A DNA stretch of 64,000 nt from Polaribacter glomeratus (GTDB lineage: Bacteria > Bacteroidota > Bacteroidia > Flavobacteriales > Flavobacteriaceae): the NCBI RefSeq assembly GCF_002954665.1, contig NZ_MSCM01000001.1, positions 1,762,578 to 1,826,577 of the forward strand. The letters run 5' to 3'. The notes under the pieces are model-generated. The model did not search any database, was not told the origin of the DNA, and saw nothing but the letters and a program-made list of their open reading frames with translations. Positions 53,790 through 62,137 of this stretch are shown piece by piece. Positions within the stretch are counted from its first letter, which is position 1. Each line of letters opens with the position of its first letter. The translations under genes and the position numbers were made by a program.

Positions 53790-54869
53790 TTATTTTATAA
53801 ATCTAATTTGCAAGTTGAGTTTAAAGTAAAACTCTCCATCTTCTTCATAAACAATACCAAAATCGTGTCTGCTAGAACTTGCTGTCTCTAATTTTGTATT
53901 ATTAAATAAATAATCTTCAAATTGATTTCGGTTGTAAATATGATAACACAAAACATCCCCACTTTCCTTAACAATCAAATATCCTCCAGTTGCATCATAC
54001 TGGCCAGTCCAAACTTTCGAAGGCATCATTCCTAAAGCTACGTCTGTTAAAAATCGTTTAATTTTGTATTCGTAAAACTTATGTTCATTAGAAGTGTCAA
54101 AATTTAATGGATTTTTAGAATTTGTGTTTTCTACCAAATCCGAAACGCCTGAACTTTTACTAGCATAAAAGTCGTAAACTAAATGCGATAAAATTTCAGG
54201 TAGTTTACTATCAATAAGAATTAAATTGTTTGAGAATATTTGTTTTTCAGTTTTTACAAAATGAAAATGTCCCTTTGATTCTAAAACATAATTAATTCTA
54301 TCCATTATTTTACTTCTCGAATCTATAGAATTAATTTTGATAATATCAGATTCTCTTAATTTTAGATTAGAAATTTTAAAAATAAAATTTGTAGTTTTTC
54401 CTGCATTAAGCAAGGTAGAAGGGCTTCCTAATTGTGATTTTATACTAAAACCTAAAGTGGGTTGTTGATTTGTTCTTTGGTCGTGAACAACGATTGTAAT
54501 ATCAGTCTTTGAATTTGAACTAGCTTTTAAAGAAAGACAATTAATAGATTGCATAAACTGCTCAATTTCTGGAACTGAAAAAGTTCTTTCTTTATTACAC
54601 TTAATTTTATCAAGTAAGAATTTAGCTTTTTCCTTAAACTCTGTAATTGGGATTTTTAAAACCTCTTCTCCACCAGAAATAAGTATGATTTCGTCTTTAA
54701 TTGAATATTCAAAATCTCCATTATTTTCGGTTCTCAAAACACATAAGATGGGATACACAATTCCTTCTAATTTTTCAATTTCTTTGTTTCCCAGAAATAA
54801 CTGTTTGTCGCCAAGTAGTTTAAAAAGTGTGTAAATTTCACTCCACTCGCCCTTATTTCCTTTAATCAT
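53790..54869 (-). CDS. HpaII-family type II restriction endonuclease
   Basis: A 359-residue endonuclease, the same length as HpaII, opening with the family start GNKGEWSEIYTLFKLL. Other matching parts are NKEIEKLEGIVYPI, NSKTDITIVVHDQ, LGFSIKSQLGSPSTLLNAG and RFLTDVALGMMPSKVWTGQYDATGG. The D ... SIKS segment could be a PD-(D/E)XK-like active site, but this is a guess. By homology it should cut CCGG. The start overlaps the small upstream gene by 4 bases (ATGA). The frame is intact, so the enzyme is probably active and needs the linked methyltransferase. Confidence 0.9.
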   Translation of the reverse strand: MIKGNKGEWSEIYTLFKLLGDKQLFLGNKEIEKLEGIVYPILCVLRTENNGDFEYSIKDEIILISGGEEVLKIPITEFKEKAKFLLDKIKCNKERTFSVPEIEQFMQSINCLSLKASSNSKTDITIVVHDQRTNQQPTLGFSIKSQLGSPSTLLNAGKTTNFIFKISNLKLRESDIIKINSIDSRSKIMDRINYVLESKGHFHFVKTEKQIFSNNLILIDSKLPEILSHLVYDFYASKSSGVSDLVENTNSKNPLNFDTSNEHKFYEYKIKRFLTDVALGMMPSKVWTGQYDATGGYLIVKESGDVLCYHIYNRNQFEDYLFNNTKLETASSSRHDFGIVYEEDGEFYFKLNLQIRFIK

Positions 54870-55180
54870 ATTGCTAGTTCATTTGCTATTTCCCAATTTT
54901 CATTGTCCCAAATTCTACCATTATAAGAAATTCGTGCTAAAAAATCGCTTTTTTCATTTATTACTCTACCTCCTAGCCAGTTGCCACTTCCCAATGAGTA
55001 AGTTTGAATAAATTTACGACAAATAGAAGATGCTTCTTCAAGGTCTTTAACTTCATAATAAATTAATCCATTTGGTTTTGATAATTCTTCAAACTTTGCG
55101 TTTGTTGAATATTGTTCAAATTTACCAGTATTAACTTCAGAACCCAGAGCTACAAATATTTTACTTTTTATCAAATTCAT
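54866..55180 (-). CDS. Unknown 104-residue protein between methyltransferase and endonuclease
   Basis: A small soluble protein with a predicted mixed alpha/beta pattern (KIFVALGSEVNTGKFEQYS, GLIYYEVKDLEEASSICRKF, GGRVINEKSDFLARISYNGRIWD). It lacks a helix-turn-helix typical of controller (C) proteins and lacks Vsr nuclease motifs. It overlaps the methyltransferase gene and the endonuclease gene by 4 bases on each side, so all three are translationally coupled. This coupling suggests a function in the restriction-modification system, such as modulating the endonuclease or delaying its production. I do not recognise the family. Confidence 0.8.
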   Translation of the reverse strand: MNLIKSKIFVALGSEVNTGKFEQYSTNAKFEELSKPNGLIYYEVKDLEEASSICRKFIQTYSLGSGNWLGGRVINEKSDFLARISYNGRIWDNENWEIANELAI

Positions 55181-56442
55181 ATTGCATTAAGTTTTTCTAT
55201 TATTTTCTTAGCAGTAGCTTGAATTGCTGGAACTGCAACCGAATTTCCAAATTGTTTATAAGCTTGTGCATCTGAAACTACAATTTTAAAGTCGTCTGGA
55301 AAACCTTGTAATCTAGCCCATTCTCTCGGTGTCATTTTTCGAATTCCTTCTCTATTTACTTCTCCTATAATATGGGTTATTGGTTTAAAATCTTTTAATC
55401 GGAAATCGTACACTAAATTCCTTTCTCGTCCCATTCCTCCGCAAACAACTGCGTTGGCAGTTCCGTTATTTGGAATAATTTCGTAACCAAAGCCATTCCC
55501 TTTACTTGCGTGCCTAGCTTTATGATTTCGCAAAGTATTTACATAAGTTTCAGATAGATAATACTTTACAGAAACAGTTTCGGATTCTAAAATATCTTCA
55601 AGAGTATATTTTTTCTTAATAGGTTTTGGGTATTCAAACTCTGTAACTTTCAAATCTTTTCTAAACCCAACAATAAAAACTCGCTCTCTATTTTGTGGAA
55701 CTCCAAATTCCTTTGCATTCATAACTTGTGGTTCTGGTACAAAATAACCTAAATCCTCACGTAAAACATTCAAAATAGTAGCTAATGTTTTTCCTTTGTC
55801 ATGACTTCTTAAACCTTTTACATTTTCTAAAAATATTGCTTTCGGTTTTTTCTTTTTTATAATTTCTGCTACATCAAAAAACAATGTTCCGCGTGTGTCT
55901 TCAAATCCTCCTCTTTTTCCAGCGATTGAAAATGCTTGACAAGGAAACCCAGCACACAAAACATCAAATCCATCAGGAATATAATCTTTGGTCGCTTTTT
56001 TTGTAATATCTCCAAATGGAACTTCTCCAAAATTAGCCTGGTAAGTTTGTTTTGAATACCTGTCCCACTCACTTGTAAAAACACATTTTCCTTTAAGATT
56101 TTGAAATGCAAGTCTGAAACCACCAATTCCCGCAAATAAATCTATAAACTTAAAACCAGGATTCTTAGGAGCAGGAAATGGAACATCTTCTTGTTGAAAA
56201 ATCAAATACTGTAAAGCTTCTTCAGCTACTACTTTTGATATTTTCTCATCAGGAAATTTATATTCAAAAAAATTCTTAACGTGTTCTAGTGCATCAGGTT
56301 TATAGAAATGAGAAACACCTTTTTTGTAATTATGTAAATAATGTGTAAAGGCAGCTTCTGTATCTTTTTCAGAGCCTATAAGCTTTATTTTAAATTTTTT
56401 ATCTTCAAAATTTTCAATAGTTATACTTTCTTTTAGAAGCAC
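55177..56442 (-). CDS. DNA (cytosine-5)-methyltransferase, M.HpaII-like
   Basis: A 421-residue m5C methyltransferase. Motif I is FIDLFAGIGGF (residues 99-109), motif IV GFPCQAFSIAGKRGGF with catalytic Cys168, motif VI ENVKG near 206, motif VIII QNRERVFIVGF near 250-260, and the C-terminal motif X EYKQFGNSV-like AYKQFGNSVAVPAI. The target-recognition region (HKARHASKGNGFGYEIIPN ... GGMGRERNLV) closely resembles M.HpaII, so CCGG is the predicted site. The start is GTG at 56442, because an in-frame TAA precedes it directly and no ATG lies before the core. About 95 residues precede motif I, far more than M.HpaII has. Confidence 0.93.
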   Translation of the reverse strand: MLLKESITIENFEDKKFKIKLIGSEKDTEAAFTHYLHNYKKGVSHFYKPDALEHVKNFFEYKFPDEKISKVVAEEALQYLIFQQEDVPFPAPKNPGFKFIDLFAGIGGFRLAFQNLKGKCVFTSEWDRYSKQTYQANFGEVPFGDITKKATKDYIPDGFDVLCAGFPCQAFSIAGKRGGFEDTRGTLFFDVAEIIKKKKPKAIFLENVKGLRSHDKGKTLATILNVLREDLGYFVPEPQVMNAKEFGVPQNRERVFIVGFRKDLKVTEFEYPKPIKKKYTLEDILESETVSVKYYLSETYVNTLRNHKARHASKGNGFGYEIIPNNGTANAVVCGGMGRERNLVYDFRLKDFKPITHIIGEVNREGIRKMTPREWARLQGFPDDFKIVVSDAQAYKQFGNSVAVPAIQATAKKIIEKLNAI

Positions 56443-56727
56443 TTATTCGATTTTTTAATTATTACCGCAAGTTATGAAAAAAAGTTCATTTTAAATTACA
56501 TATAAATTATTGTTCATACCATAGACTCCTTAAATCAGTCCAAATTCTACCAATCTAAAACCTTAAGCAAGTTTAGCATCACATTAAAATTCAAACTACA
56601 AAAACAATAAGAAAATCCAGAAACTTTAGTAGTCTATATTTCACTAATGCTCGTATATTCTAACTAAAACTCCCACCAATAAAACCATTAACAGTTTCTA
56701 AAACCCCATCAAGAACAAACTTTATCC

Positions 56728-56790
56728 CGCATCAAGACGCACTTTATATTGCAGCCTGATGCAGTTTGTGTCGCGTCAAGGTGCAATTCT
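56728..56790. repeat. GC-richer direct repeats in the gap before the HU-like gene
   Basis: CGCATCAAGACGCACTTTA (56728-56746) and CGCGTCAAGGTGCAATTCT (56772-56790) agree at 13 of 19 positions, with CAGCCTGATGCAGTTTGTG between them. The block is much richer in G and C than its surroundings. It may be a binding-site array or a structured leader. The rest of the 484-base gap between the methyltransferase and the HU-like gene holds no open frame. Confidence 0.5.
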
Positions 56791-56796
56791 AAAAAG

Positions 56797-56826
56797 TACT
56801 AGTATATATTTCTAAATATACTAGTA
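56797..56826. promoter_or_regulatory. Perfect inverted repeat, possible operator for the HU-like gene
   Basis: TACTAGTATAT and ATATACTAGTA form perfect 11-base arms with an 8-base spacer. A -7-like box (TATTTTTA, 56847-56854) lies downstream, which would put the right arm over the -33 region. An operator for a dimeric repressor would fit. Confidence 0.5.
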
Positions 56827-56926
56827 TAAATTATAAAAAGTTGTAGTATTTTTACAAAGAACGCTTTTAATACCTTAAAAGAGAGATAGTTTCTAAGTTT
56901 TATAAATATACAAAAAAAAGCACATA

Positions 56927-57328
56927 ATGATGGCATTACGTTATAGAATAACCAAAAGAACCAATAGTATAAAAAATAAAGAGGAACAATATATTTTACA
57001 AGCAGTAAATACAGGTACTATAGATTTAGATACTTTAAGCGAAAGTATAAGCAACGAGTGTACTTTGCATGAAGTAGATGTAAAAGCAGTATTAATGGCT
57101 TTGGGTAAAAAGCTAGACTATTATTTAAGTAATGGTAAAATTGTAGATTTAGGTGATGTTGGTAAATTTAAAATGGGCTTTAATGGCATAGCAGCTGCTA
57201 CACCAAAAGCCTTAAGTGTAAAAAGAAATATCAAAAAATTTCATATTAACTATCAACCATCTGTTAAAATGAAAAGAAAGTTAAAGGCAGGTATTACTAC
57301 TTATAAAGAAGGTAGTAGAAGTGTTTAA
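56927..57328 (+). CDS. HU-like DNA-binding protein (Bacteroidota HU/HIG type)
   Basis: A 133-residue member of the HU-related family found mainly in Bacteroidota. It has the N-terminal YRITKRTNSIKNKEEQYILQAV segment, then the helical HU half (DLDTLSESISNECTLHEVDVKAVLMALG), and a beta-arm region (GKIVDLGDVGKFKMGFNGIAAATP) typical of the family. It probably binds and bends DNA. The first two codons are both ATG, so the start could be 56930. It converges on the Tat molybdoenzyme gene with a 35-base gap. Confidence 0.87.
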   Translation: MMALRYRITKRTNSIKNKEEQYILQAVNTGTIDLDTLSESISNECTLHEVDVKAVLMALGKKLDYYLSNGKIVDLGDVGKFKMGFNGIAAATPKALSVKRNIKKFHINYQPSVKMKRKLKAGITTYKEGSRSV

Positions 57329-57363
57329 TTATTTTAAAATACCCGATACCTTTATGTGGTAAT

Positions 57364-59577
57364 TTACACCAAACCAAAATCAACCAAAGGCAAACTTCTT
57401 ATACGTTTCCCTGTAGCATTAAAAATAGCGTTGCAAATTGCCGGCGCCATAACAGGCACTCCCGGTTCCCCCACTCCTGTTGGGCGTTCGTGCATCGCTT
57501 CTATAATGTCTACATGAATTTTTGGTGCATCTTTCATTCTTGTCATTTCATAATCATAGTAATTATGTTGTTCAACGGCGCCTTCTTTTACAGAAATCTT
57601 ACCGTACAATGCAAGCGACATCCCAAAGATAGCAGCACCTTCTAACTGGTTTTTAATATTGTCTTTGTTTAGTGCCAAACCACAATCGATGGTAGTCCAA
57701 ACATTTTCTACTTTTACCTTTTCGTTAATTACAGAAACCTCTACAATAGTAGCAACATAACTGTAAAAACTATAATGAATTGCCACTCCTAAACCGTGGT
57801 TTTCAGGAATCGTTTTACCCCAATTAGAAACTTTAGCAGTATTTTTTAAAACGGCTTTCATTCGTTTAGAATCGTACGGAAACTCAGATCTACCTTCTAT
57901 AACCCTATCGGCTCCTATTAAATCTAAATGAAATTGAACGGCATCTTTTTTGGCTGCAAATGCCAATTCGTCTACAAAAGAATTGTTACCAAAACCACTA
58001 TGAATATGCACTACAGAGCGCATCCAACCAATTCTTAAATTGGCTTCTGCTTTGGCATTTTCTAAACTAAAATTAGAGATATTGTACGGATTATTTGTAA
58101 ACCCTTGATTGAGTTCAAAACCAGACGCATACTCAGACAAAGGTTTAAATGACGATACAATAGAAGGGAATGCAACTCTTTGCAACCAACCTGTAACTTG
58201 GCCGTTTGTATCTAAAGAACCTTTTAAGTATTGTGCACTTGTTGCGTGGTAAAAACTATGCTGAATGTCATCTTCACGCGTCCAAACTACTTGAACGGGT
58301 GCTTTTATTTTTTTGGATAAAGCAACGGCTTCTACCACAAAATCAGATTTTGATTTACGTCCAAAACCTCCGCCTAAAAAAGTAACGTTTACGGTAATAT
58401 TTTCTAAAGGAATTTCAAAAAAGTGCGCAAGCTCTGCTCTTGCTGTTTGTGGATCTTGAACAGGTGCCCAAACTTCAATTTTATTTTTTTGAAACCATGC
58501 AGTTGCATTTGGCACTTCCATTGGTGCGTGCACTAAAAACGGAACATGATAAATTGCTTCTACTGTTTTTGCTGCCTCCTCAAAAGCATCATCCACTTTT
58601 CCAGTACTACCAGGAACTAATTTTCCTTTTTCTTTAATTCTGTTGGTAAGTGTTTGTTTGAATTTTTCGGAATCAAATGAATGATTTTCGCCATAATTCC
58701 ACTCAATTTCTAAACTTTCTTTTCCTTGAAAAGCAGCCCACGTGTTGTTGGCAATAACTGCAACACCACCTAAAGCTCCAAAAAACGATCCTGTTGGCGG
58801 CACCAATCTATCTAACTGAAAAACTTTTTCTACACCCGGTGTTTTCTCAGCCGCATTTGCATTAAAACTTTTTACCGACCCAAATGTAACTGGGCATCTC
58901 GCAATCGCAGCAAATTTCATATTTGGTATGCGAACATCGATTCCGTAGGTTGCTGTACCATGTGTAAAGGCTTTTAAATCTACGCTTTTTAAAGTTTTAC
59001 CAATGTATTTAAAGTCTTCAACTTTTTTTAGTTGGATGGTTGCGTCGTCAGGAATGGTAAGTTTCGCTGCTTCTTCCACTAAATCGCCAAAGAAGATTTT
59101 CTCACTTGTGTTTTTATTGATGACAAAATGGTTTTCTGCAAAACAGTCTGCTTCTGAAACTTTCCATTTCTTAGAAGCGGCAGTAATTAACATTGCTTTT
59201 GCAGTTGCACCCATTTTACGCATTGGTGCTAACAAAGTTCTTACACTTCGTGAGCCATCTGTATTTTGATTGCCATATTTGGCATTTCCTGTTGCTTGTT
59301 GAACGGTAATAAATTTCCAATCTGCTTCTAGTTCATCCGCAATTGCAGATGCTAAAGAGGTTCTAATTCCTTGCCCCATTTCTGAGCGAGAAGCCATTAA
59401 AATAATATTTCCGTCTTTCTGAATTTGCACAAATAAGTTCGGTGCAAAAGTGCCTTCTATTTGCGGGATAAAATCTTTGCTATCCGAAGAAATGTTGCAT
59501 CCTAAGATGATTCCGCCAGTAGCCAATCCAAATAATTTTACAAAATCTCTACGATTTATTTGCTGTATTTTACTCAT
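57364..59577 (-). CDS. Tat-exported molybdopterin-binding subunit of an isoquinoline-oxidoreductase-type enzyme
   Basis: A 737-residue catalytic subunit of the IorB/aldehyde oxidoreductase group. The N terminus has a twin-arginine motif (NRRDFVKLFG) and a hydrophobic stretch ending in a lipobox (GIILGCN, Cys27), so it is predicted to be folded in the cytoplasm, exported by Tat and lipidated. Molybdopterin motifs include SRSEMGQGIRTS, GGGFGRKSKSDF and RPTGVGEPGVPV, which carries the catalytic Glu. The paired iron-sulphur subunit gene overlaps by 4 bases. The substrate (N-heterocycle, aldehyde or other) is unknown. Confidence 0.92.
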   Translation of the reverse strand: MSKIQQINRRDFVKLFGLATGGIILGCNISSDSKDFIPQIEGTFAPNLFVQIQKDGNIILMASRSEMGQGIRTSLASAIADELEADWKFITVQQATGNAKYGNQNTDGSRSVRTLLAPMRKMGATAKAMLITAASKKWKVSEADCFAENHFVINKNTSEKIFFGDLVEEAAKLTIPDDATIQLKKVEDFKYIGKTLKSVDLKAFTHGTATYGIDVRIPNMKFAAIARCPVTFGSVKSFNANAAEKTPGVEKVFQLDRLVPPTGSFFGALGGVAVIANNTWAAFQGKESLEIEWNYGENHSFDSEKFKQTLTNRIKEKGKLVPGSTGKVDDAFEEAAKTVEAIYHVPFLVHAPMEVPNATAWFQKNKIEVWAPVQDPQTARAELAHFFEIPLENITVNVTFLGGGFGRKSKSDFVVEAVALSKKIKAPVQVVWTREDDIQHSFYHATSAQYLKGSLDTNGQVTGWLQRVAFPSIVSSFKPLSEYASGFELNQGFTNNPYNISNFSLENAKAEANLRIGWMRSVVHIHSGFGNNSFVDELAFAAKKDAVQFHLDLIGADRVIEGRSEFPYDSKRMKAVLKNTAKVSNWGKTIPENHGLGVAIHYSFYSYVATIVEVSVINEKVKVENVWTTIDCGLALNKDNIKNQLEGAAIFGMSLALYGKISVKEGAVEQHNYYDYEMTRMKDAPKIHVDIIEAMHERPTGVGEPGVPVMAPAICNAIFNATGKRIRSLPLVDFGLV

Positions 59578-60038
59578 ATCGATTCGTTTTTAAGTGCAAC
59601 AGCTTTATGAATAGCTTTTTTAATTCTTGTATAGGTTCCGCATCTACAAATATTACTACTCATAGCAGCATCAATATCTTTATCCGTAGGGTTTTCTGTT
59701 GCATCTAACAAAGAGGTTGCGGCAATTAGTTGCCCAGATTGGCAATATCCACATTGTGGCACATTACCCTCATTCCAAGCTTCTCGTAAAAACTCTAAAT
59801 TTGGTGATGATCCTTCGATTGTAAAAATTTCTTTACCAAAAGCATAAGAAACCGGCATGCTACAAGATTTTGTAAGTGTACCATCAATTAAAACAGAACA
59901 GGCGCCGCATTGACTTACACCACAACCAAATTTTGTACCTGTTAAACCTACAATATCCCTAATTGCCCACAAAAGCGGCATATCGTCTTGTACATCAATA
60001 GTGTACGATTTTCCGTTAATTGATAAATTTTTACTCAC
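59574..60038 (-). CDS. 2Fe-2S subunit of the Tat-exported molybdenum hydroxylase
   Basis: A 154-residue small subunit with two 2Fe-2S sites: plant-ferredoxin type (CGVSQCGACSVLIDG) and helical type (CGYCQSGQ, NICRCGTYTRI). It has no signal peptide, so it should be carried out through Tat together with the lipidated large subunit. The missing FAD subunit means electrons go to another acceptor, probably a membrane cytochrome or quinone partner not seen here. It is translated in coupling with the large-subunit gene. Confidence 0.93.
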   Translation of the reverse strand: MSKNLSINGKSYTIDVQDDMPLLWAIRDIVGLTGTKFGCGVSQCGACSVLIDGTLTKSCSMPVSYAFGKEIFTIEGSSPNLEFLREAWNEGNVPQCGYCQSGQLIAATSLLDATENPTDKDIDAAMSSNICRCGTYTRIKKAIHKAVALKNESI

Positions 60039-60508
60039 CTGTATCGATTTTGAAGTTACAAGTTACGGAATTGCATTTGAATTATAAAATAAAGAATTCT
60101 AAAAACTTTATTGTTTTTAATCATTGCAGGATAAAAAAGAAAATACCACTACGCTTTTAAGCCTAGAAACAAGATTTGCTGCAAAGAATCTAACAAATGT
60201 GTAAAACCTAAATAAAATTACCTGTCTTATCTCTATAAAATTATTTCAAAGAATGAATAACACATTTATTTTAACTGGATATGTAAACTAAAAATATCTT
60301 TAATTAAAAACTAGTGTTTGTTAATTAAAAAAATAAATCCGTCTATAGCACTTGTACGCCTTAAAAAAGAAAATTTGTTCTCCTAAAGGTTCGAGTAATT
60401 TTTTCTTTAAAAAGTTACATGGAAAACCTATTTAAAACTAAAATTGCTGCTCGAGACACAAATTTTACTCATTTCTATCGTAAAATTCACATTGGGTTAA
60501 GTAAAACT
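60039..60508. other. Intergenic region, no supported gene
   Basis: About 470 bases upstream of the 2Fe-2S subunit gene and downstream of the lactonase gene. A short plus-strand frame (60419-60517, 32 codons) has no recognisable features. I see no RNA gene or strong hairpin. Confidence 0.45.
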
Positions 60509-61615
60509 TTAAAATAAAATACAAACGGGCATTGGTGCAGCAATTTCGCTTACAAAAGTTAATTTTCCTGTTTTTGAATTTCGTTTAAATGAAACAATAT
60601 TATTCGTATCTTGATTTGCAACTATCAAAAATACTTCATTGGGTGATAAAGAAAAATTACGTGGATGTTTCCCTAAAACAGGTTGAAATCCAATCGTTTT
60701 TAAAGTTCCGTTTTTGGGGTTTACCGTATACATTACAATTGATTCATGGCCGCGATTTGAAGCATATAAAAATTTGCCATCCTTTGTAATATGAATATCT
60801 GCAGCTTTGCTATATGCCGTAAAATCTTCTGGAAGTGTTGCTATTGAAGACTCCACATAATACGTGTTTTCTTTTTCTTTTACTAAAGAAACGGTATTAT
60901 TTAGTTCGTTTAAAACATATATCCATTTATTATTTGGATGAAAAGTTACATGTCTTGGCCCTGCTCCTTCTGCCATTTCTAAGGTTTTTTGATTGGTTAA
61001 AACCAACTTATTTTGGGTTGTATCAATAGTAGAAAACCACAATTGATTTGTGCCTAAATCTACAGATATCAATTCGTTTTTTGTAGGATGAAACCAAGCT
61101 GAATGTGCATGTGGCCCTTCTTGTCTGCCTGTAGTTCCTTTACCAACGTGTTGTTGCACATGTAATAAACTAGATAATTTACCTGATGCATCTGCTTTTA
61201 ATAAACCAACACTTCCGCCGCCATAATTTGCAGTAACTATATAATTTTGATCATTTAAAGCTACAAAACAAGGTCCTGCTCCACCACTTTCTTCTTTACT
61301 TATAAGTTGTAACGAATCCTTTTCAATTTTAAAAGATTTTACAAATCCTGTTCCGTTTTCATTGGTTTCGCCCACTGCAAAAAGTATTTTACTATCTTTT
61401 GATTTTACTAAAAAAGTTGGATTGATCGTTTCTACAGCCAATCCTATTTTAGAAAGTTTTCCTTCGGATGAGATTGCGTATTTGTAAATTCCCTTAGAAT
61501 CTTTTTGTGTGTATGTGCCTACATAGAAAGCATAGTTTTCTTTCTGTACTGATTTGCATCCTGTCATTACTATTATTGTAATTACAATTAAAAAGGTTGT
61601 TGCTATTTTATTCAT
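60509..61615 (-). CDS. Lactonase-family beta-propeller lipoprotein (YbhE/Pgl-like)
   Basis: A 368-residue protein of the seven-bladed lactonase family (PF10282). The lipobox is IVMTGCKS (Cys20), so it is membrane-anchored outside the cytoplasm rather than a cytosolic 6-phosphogluconolactonase. Repeating blade motifs include YVGTYTQKDSKGIY, VTANYGGGSVGLL, GPRHVTFHPNNKWIYVLNE and KFLYASNRGHESIVMY. The ATG at 61615 is used; the frame extends to 61645 but that part would overlap the upstream gene. It is the last gene of a four-gene minus-strand series. Confidence 0.9.
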   Translation of the reverse strand: MNKIATTFLIVITIIVMTGCKSVQKENYAFYVGTYTQKDSKGIYKYAISSEGKLSKIGLAVETINPTFLVKSKDSKILFAVGETNENGTGFVKSFKIEKDSLQLISKEESGGAGPCFVALNDQNYIVTANYGGGSVGLLKADASGKLSSLLHVQQHVGKGTTGRQEGPHAHSAWFHPTKNELISVDLGTNQLWFSTIDTTQNKLVLTNQKTLEMAEGAGPRHVTFHPNNKWIYVLNELNNTVSLVKEKENTYYVESSIATLPEDFTAYSKAADIHITKDGKFLYASNRGHESIVMYTVNPKNGTLKTIGFQPVLGKHPRNFSLSPNEVFLIVANQDTNNIVSFKRNSKTGKLTFVSEIAAPMPVCILF

Positions 61616-61617
61616 TT

Positions 61618-62127
61618 TTAAAATTTGATAGTTGGCGTTTCCCAAGAAATTGAATCTCCTAAAATTTGATATTTCTCGCTGATGATGGTAGCTTTTTTGG
61701 GCGTAAACTTTATCAAAGTAAAATCTGTTGTTTTGTTTTTATAAAAGCTTTTCCATGCTTTTTTCCAAAACTTCTCTTTCTCGTTTTTAGTATTTACAAT
61801 GTTTGCAGTTCCTTGTAACGTAACATAACTTGCACTTTTTGCATCAAAATAATACAAGCTTACTTGTTGGTTTTTTTGAATCTGACGAACTTTTAAACTC
61901 TTTGGGTTTGTACCCATCCAAACCGTAAAGTCTTCTTCTGGCAAAAAAGGATCCATTGCTCTTGCGTGCGCTACTCCTAAAGAATCTACGGTAATTAATG
62001 CGCAGTTTTTTGCATCTGTCATAATCTCTTTTGCAATTTCTTTGATGTCTTTTTTAACAGAATTTGGGGCATTTTTACAACTCACAAAAACAATTATCAA
62101 AAAGGAACAAAGAAAATATTTCATCAA
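61618..62127 (-). CDS. Exported PNPOx-like split-barrel lipoprotein
   Basis: A 169-residue protein with a lipoprotein signal (VFVSCKN, Cys17) and a pyridoxamine-phosphate-oxidase-like split beta-barrel of the general-stress-protein-26 type (CALITVDSLGVAHARAMDP, DFTVWMGTNPKSLKVRQIQKNQQVSLYYFD, SYVTLQGTANIV). Relatives bind FMN, F420 or haem; the cofactor here is unknown. Export of this fold is uncommon. It lies 10 bases after the M14 gene and 2 bases before the lactonase gene. Confidence 0.85.
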   Translation of the reverse strand: MMKYFLCSFLIIVFVSCKNAPNSVKKDIKEIAKEIMTDAKNCALITVDSLGVAHARAMDPFLPEEDFTVWMGTNPKSLKVRQIQKNQQVSLYYFDAKSASYVTLQGTANIVNTKNEKEKFWKKAWKSFYKNKTTDFTLIKFTPKKATIISEKYQILGDSISWETPTIKF

Positions 62128-62137
62128 AAATTATAAT

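Noticed and set aside
60419..60517. Short open frame of 32 codons upstream of the lactonase stop
   Set aside because: No similarity I recognise, no promoter, and it overlaps the lactonase end on the other strand; likely chance.
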